A stretch of DNA of 64,000 nucleotides, taken from NCBI GenBank assembly GCA_031841125.1, contig CM063106.1, positions 7,502,001 through 7,566,000 on the forward strand, read 5' to 3'. The position numbers and the translations under genes were made by a program. A model generated the notes under the pieces. It was not told the origin of the DNA and made no database searches. It saw nothing but the letters and a program-made list of their open reading frames with translations. Shown one piece after another: positions 58,958 to 64,000 of this stretch (within the stretch, counting starts at the first letter, position 1; each line of letters starts with the position of its first letter). This stretch comes from Acanthococcus lagerstroemiae (Eukaryota; Arthropoda; Insecta; Hemiptera; Eriococcidae).

Positions 58958-60255
58958 GGCGATGTATACCTTTTGGCGCTGAGTAAAAATTATATCTATT
59001 TCGTCAACTGAAAGAGTACATTAAAAAAGTAGTTATTCGTTATAAAAGAGATCATGAATAATAAAATTGGGTGGGAGGGGGGACACTAAAAGTTCCGTCA
59101 CCGAACCATATTTCACTCTTGCACAAGATATCCATCGCCTACGGTCTTCCAAAAATTAAGAATCAGTTGACTCCACTTGTGCCTAAAGGTATAAATTGTA
59201 TTTTCTGTTTTCTGTTTTATTTTAGTTTTTCATTTTTTCAGTCAGACGTGTGTTTCATTCGATTTAGCTGGAAAAATTCTGCGTTTTGATACTCATGTTG
59301 CCTTGTTTAGGAAAATAATATTTTTGCAGATTTTGGGAATTTTAGGAATTTGTTTGCATATTTTTGAGGTTTTTAGCGCATATTTCGCGATATTTAGCAC
59401 ACAAAAAAACTTGCCCTACTGATTTCAAATTCACCATTTGATTTCCGATTCAGCCCAAATAATGGAAACAACGTCGGGGTACCTCCGTACCTTATCCCAC
59501 CATGTCAAATTGTGAGACTTTCTTATATTCTCTTATGAACTGTACACGGAAATAAACGAACTTTGAAAATGTAGCTCACATTAAAACATTGAAGAAAAAA
59601 ATATTTCAATTGTGGGCAACGGGGGTGATGGTGCGAAAAATTGTTTCGAGATTTTGTCTGTACTGGTGTTTCTCCGTTCGGGCAAACGATGTCCGGGTTT
59701 TTGTCCATTCGGGGACTTGGTCTTCGGAGTATTGTCCGTTCAGGTAAATGGCCTTCGGATAAAAGGATTCGGGATTTCGGTATTTGGAAAAAATTATTTG
59801 GGATTTTGGTTTTCAGGATCTTGGTATCGGGGTCGGAAAAATGTCTAGGAACGGAACTAAACACCAATACCTAAAGGGGTTTCTTAATTTACTAGTTTGA
59901 ATTTTCCCATTACATTTGCCTTCCAGCCTTTACTTAGGCTACAAAATTCCTAATACCCCTGAAAAAGGGTGAAATTAAGTCAGTTGAAAGCATCGAACCA
60001 AGTATCGAAATTAGGAACCTCTCATCGAACTTTTAATTTAGCCCCTATTTGTGTCCTAAAAAGTTAAGTCCAACCCTCTAAATGAAAAAATCAACCGGGA
60101 ATGGAAAATCGACTAGAAATATCAATATATTCGAAATGGGTTTCTGACTCCTCTGATTTCGAATATTTCACCAGATTTACGTATTCGTATAATCCAGTTT
60201 TAATTTTCGTACATTTTATCTTTCTTCATCATAAAAAAAAGGAATAAGTGCAAAA
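58958..60255. repeat. Spacer with a TTCGGG-rich minisatellite
   Basis: 59640-59860 repeats phrases like TCCGTTCGGGCAAACGATGT and GGATTCGGGATTTCGGT. Similar wording in the other strand sense occurs at 39630-39840. The rest is AT-rich with no gene. Confidence 0.45.
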
Positions 60256-60259
60256 TCAA

Positions 60260-60463
60260 GAGTGGATAGCGCGTTGGTCTCGGAATCCAGAGGTCCCGGG
60301 TTCAAGCCTACGTAGCAACTCGCCAGATTTCGACCTAGGCCAGTTTTTCGGCCAGAAGAGAGGAGGGATAAGACAGCCCTGACAGCCTCCCCGACTTCTC
60401 TGAAGTAATGCTCGAAAGGGCGGATTCCAGGACTCGGGCTGAAAGCAAATCAGAAAAAGAGAA
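60260..60463 (+). mobile_element. tRNA-derived SINE, second copy, slightly 5' truncated
   Basis: Matches 30631-30827 almost throughout (AGTGGATAGCGCGTTGGTCT, GGTTCAAGCC B box near 60298, ACTCGCCAGATTTCGACCTA, GAAAGGGCGGATTCCAGG). The first roughly 15 bases, including half of the A box, are missing. Possible short duplication (AAGTGCAAAAT/AAGTGAAATAT). Confidence 0.88.
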
Positions 60464-60559
60464 GTGAAATATTACAATTTCATACTTGTATACTTCATTC
60501 AAGTCACTTTAGCCCCTCTGGGGTATAGAATTATCATGTTGGTAGCTAAATTCACAATT

Positions 60560-61020
60560 GGTTGGACATCTGGTAAGATTTTCAAAATCAGTGACCTAGT
60601 GAACCCCTTTTTCGATACTCTTGTTCGATTTTTCAGTCAATTTTGCCCGTCAGTTTTGCTCACATGAAGGCTAAAATTTTAATTTTGAGGTTCACATTAA
60701 TGCTGGATTATATATATCAGAAAGAAAACTTAGAAATCAGCGGCCCAAAAACTCTGTATTTCAATACTTCGAGTTATTCCGTCAACCAAATCAATTTTGC
60801 CCATTTTGAAGGGTACAACCTAAGTTTCAAGACCTGAACCAGGACCGAATCACAATTGTAACGAAGAATTCGAAATGAAAAACCATATACACACCTGTTC
60901 AATCTTTTTAAATGAGTCAATTTTGCCCCCACTGAAAAGCAAAATTTCGATTTTGCCCCCCCCCCCCCAACGAGACAGCTCAAAAATGTATTCGAAATCA
61001 GTGACCCAATACAACCAGCT
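60560..61020 (+). repeat. Tandem/dispersed repeat with AAATCAG(T/C)GACC units
   Basis: AAATCAGTGACC-like openings recur at about 60586, 60735 and 60998, each followed by a TTCAATAC/TTTCGATAC stretch and TCAATTTTGCCC. Related blocks are at 6075-6265 and, more diverged, 1080-1600. Confidence 0.6.
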
Positions 61021-61158
61021 CTGTTTCGATGACTTGTCCGACTAACTATTTAGAGAAAATGATGGGAACTTAGGGACTATTTCATTGACCTTTTTGCATG
61101 TATCTACGCAATTTTTGAGTACATTCCACATATTCCTTGTTTTTCTGTCGAATATATA

Positions 61159-62409
61159 GGGTCACGGGTAGTTAGTTGACACACTGCTTTATTGTTCTCG
61201 AGCTACATTCGTGCGATCTGGGCAAAATTTCTGTAGTAGCTCCGTAACTGTATTACCTACCTACAGATGTAAACTTGGCATCGTAGCATGAAGCGTGTTT
61301 TCGGGAGTGCCGAAAATGTAATTTCCGTGATAGGAAGTAAATTATTTCGTGAATTTCATTTTTCATTTTCGAAACAAATAATTTAGCCAAAAGTAAGTGT
61401 ATTGTACTTCATTTTAAAGAAAATTTAGTAAGGAAATGAATCGTAATAAGTTCGATGCCAAAAATTTTGAATTTCAATCGAATGTAGTTGACACAGATGA
61501 GGGTGTTGTTAGTTGTTACACCAATTTTAAAAGACGTTTTTACTTCTAGATGGATCAGCATTATAGGCGCTGACTTAAGGAAAATATTGGGAGGAGGGGC
61601 AGAATCGAAGTTATCACGGTTCTCAAGATCGGTTGAAAGGCCCTTTCCTTGAAAACTCGAATGGTCGTCTTCCATCTATTTTGGTGCCAAAATTATAACT
61701 TCTCATGCGTCTGATATCTCGATATTATCGATTTTATTCTTATTCGTTTTCTCTTTTTTTCTTTTTTGTTAAATTTAAAAATTGATGGTAAAATCTGTTG
61801 TATTTTTCCATTTTTGAATTGAAAATATTGGAGATGCGTCGCCCCCAAAGTTTTTATTTGAGCCCCCCCCCCCTAAAAAATGCTAAGTCGGCGCCTATGA
61901 CCAGCATCGCAGAAATCGTAAAAGATAAACGGCACGCGGAGATTTTACTACAGAAACGATTAAAGTGTTCTTCCACAACCAATCCACAAACGAGGAAAAA
62001 CACTTTTCCCCACGATGTTTTGCGACTAATTTTTTTTTCTTTCTTTCTTAAATTTTTAGGAGTTTTCTGACTCAATTTTATGTGTTTTGTACCGTTATAG
62101 TCATTTCTTGTCAATTTCTGTTCTTATCCATTAAATTTTTGAGCATTCGTCAGCTAATTTCTGTATAATTTTCCCAGTTTTCTCCAATGTGTCAACTAAC
62201 AACATGGTGGATTGTTAGTTGACACAAAAACTTGTCTCACAAAATTATTTATTACTGCTGTTCAAATGAAGTTAAATACGAGTTTACAAAAAGAAAACAT
62301 GCGCAAAAGTCCACTCTTTCAAATAAGCCATAGAACTTGAAAAATATTCACAAATGGCTTCAAACTTTACAAAAAACCAGTTCATGTGTCAACCAACCAC
62401 CCGTGACCC
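61159..62409. mobile_element. TA-flanked TIR element, GGGTCACGGGT ends
   Basis: 1,251 bp between TA (61157-61158) and TA (62410-62411). The left end GGGTCACGGGTAGTTAGTTG and the complement of the right end GGGTCACGGGTGGTTGGTTG pair for about 25 bp with two mismatches. A palindrome of the subterminal GTTAGTTGACACA sits at 62190-62232. Mariner/Tc-like by its TA target, but no transposase is seen. A nested element lies at 61563-61897. Confidence 0.82.
61563..61897. mobile_element. Nested MITE, TAGGCGCTGACTTA ends
   Basis: TATAGGCGCTGACTTA at the left and TAAGTCGGCGCCTATG at the right are inverted repeats, with a G-run and C-run inside as in hAT-type MITEs. CAGCAT occurs just outside both ends (61556-61561 and about 61901-61906), a possible partial duplication. 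Confidence 0.7.
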
Positions 62410-62411
62410 TA

Positions 62412-64000
62412 ATGCTCAGGTATGCTGCATTTAAAGGTGGCTATAAAGTTTAGTGGTCGTTCATTAAAACGAATTTTTGAAAGTTTCACAGTGGTATCAT
62501 TTAGAGGGGCAAAATTTTCAAAAAACCAAGGTAAAAAAGTGATCGAGACCTATTCTCTAGAATCACGTTCGCCTAGTCCTTATTTAATTTTTAAAATGGA
62601 AAAAAACTTTATTCGATTTAAAAAATTTTCACTTATATCCCGTGATACCTAGGAGGAAAAGATTATAGCTGAGTAATTCCCACATGGAAGAGTGCATGTG
62701 TTCTGAATTTCAGTCATAGCTTGTGAATCTCGTAATTGCTCTTTGATAGCTGAGATTCACCAGTCAGGCTGTGAAAGCTTATGCAGATTGCTCCACATGA
62801 CCTCAAGTTATACATTTCTGTTTCTCAACGTTTGAATTTTAAATCCGGTGCATTTACTCAGGGCACCGGCCAACTAACTTAATTCTTACATTAATACATT
62901 TTCAAATCAGACCTCCCAGTCATCTATTTAGAAGTTCAATGAAAACACTTACAAGAAGTTAATTTTAAACTCCTATCACAATGGTGTGCTGAAAAACTTG
63001 GTCAAAACGAGCAGGTAATAAAAAAGATAAAAATCCAAACACTCGCCGATTTTGAGCGAAATTGAATGGATTTTCTCGTCTCCTCCACGACGACCCTCTG
63101 ATAAGTATCCGTCAGAAGTGATTTTTCTAAACATTCTACTGCCGTTTTCGTGACCTTCACCTTTTCTTTTTCATATGGCCCAATTCTTCATGCGGAATTT
63201 TACCAACTTTTTCATTCGACAAACAAATCGCGTGATGTATAATGTTTCTAGTTTGCACCATTCCGTTCCTTTGTATTTGTACGCAATTTACTATTTTCTT
63301 CCACCGAGCATTTGCACTTTCAACCCCTCCAAGCTTTTGTGATCCTTATTTTTTATTCTTTCTTTCTTAATACGCGTCGTGGCACAAAAAATTTTCGTCA
63401 TTGATTATAGGCGTGCACAAATAATATTGCAAACGCGAATAATCCGGCACCGTAATCGCGATTTTCAATACAATTTTTTCTGGTTCGCAGATCTTTGACA
63501 CGAAAAGGCTCTCGGTCGCCGCCCGTGATTACTGCACGCTGTTGTTTATTATTTAAATTATTTTCACTTATACTGCTGACCCAACTTCCTAAGTTCGTAG
63601 TGAAATTCTTCGATCCTGGTACAGGGACAATTTATTAATAGCGAATGAATGAATTCTAAAAACGCTACACAGATATTTCGGACTCCAAATCCCGGATTTA
63701 GTACGAGAGAACGACAGACATTCTTCGGGTGATAATTCACCGCATTTGTAGAATTCATCACAATGTTGACTTCTTCGCAAAGTTAGAGGCTTATTTCATT
63801 ATGACGTCGCAACGATATAAAAGTAATATGGTGCCGAAACATTACTTTTATTAATAACAACCATAAACAGTGGATTATCCGAAGGTTACATTTGAGAAAC
63901 TGAAGTTATCTTTTTCCATGTCATATCGGCAAAAAGGTCACTTGAGCAATGCCGAACCTCCATTACCATAAGAATGATCTGTTATTGGTTCCATTTTTAT
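62412..64000. other. Low-repeat end of window
   Basis: No element termini or domain motifs were seen. Because it lies upstream of the ERG exon on the minus strand, it could be intron of the same gene; no ERG N-terminal exon was recognised. Confidence 0.4.

Overview
The window is eukaryotic nuclear DNA, almost certainly from an arthropod and most likely an insect. It is AT-rich, has no operons, ribosome binding sites or long open frames, and is crowded with decayed transposable elements. Only one host-gene exon is recognised: a 231-bp minus-strand exon (55118-55348). It encodes the core of the PAS domain of an ERG-type (KCNH2/6/7, insect 'seizure') voltage-gated potassium channel, with both splice sites intact. 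The other exons were not found, so the window is probably mostly intron and flank of that gene. The species cannot be named from this sequence.

The rest is a layered transposon landscape, and many boundaries can be set to the base from target-site duplications. The dominant class is hAT-type DNA elements with 5'-CAG(T/A/G)G-like terminal inverted repeats (TIRs) and 8-bp duplications. Well-defined ones lie at 3744-4031, 4197-4840, 5575-5819, 15026-15651, 16382-18928 (18367-18625 nested inside), 31577-32838, 33267-34160 (33361-33469 and 33891-34113 nested), 37229-37918, 40791-42007, 44088-44543, 47151-47294, 48819-49776, 51201-53204 and 56759-58949. Two of them (37229-37918 and 40791-42007) still carry recognisable hAT transposase remains. 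TA-flanked inverted-repeat elements lie at 61159-62409, 53710-53856 and 15905-16040. A further 2.2-kb TIR element spans 36910-39131.

Non-LTR retrotransposon debris is also abundant. An R1-like family is present as 3' tails or truncated copies at 519-823, 26027-26923 (with a C-terminal coding fragment), 31483-31540, 34661-35155, 45091-45182 and 48770-49845. An RTE-like reverse transcriptase lies inside a hAT element (51845-52940). RNase H/C-terminal fragments of other families lie at 56160-56720, 57978-58598 and 38139-38610. A tRNA-derived SINE is present at 30616-30827 (perfect 11-bp duplication) and 60260-60463, and a different tRNA-like SINE head lies near 29093.

Tandem and dispersed non-coding repeats fill other stretches: 8345-8800, 9085-9840, 15770-16085, 25396-25905, 31780-32000, 47450-48400 and 60560-61020. 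Nesting gives relative ages, for example a hAT element inside an R1 tail inside its own 16-bp duplication at 48754-49861. No CRISPR array, rRNA, functional tRNA, virus or new multi-gene system was seen.
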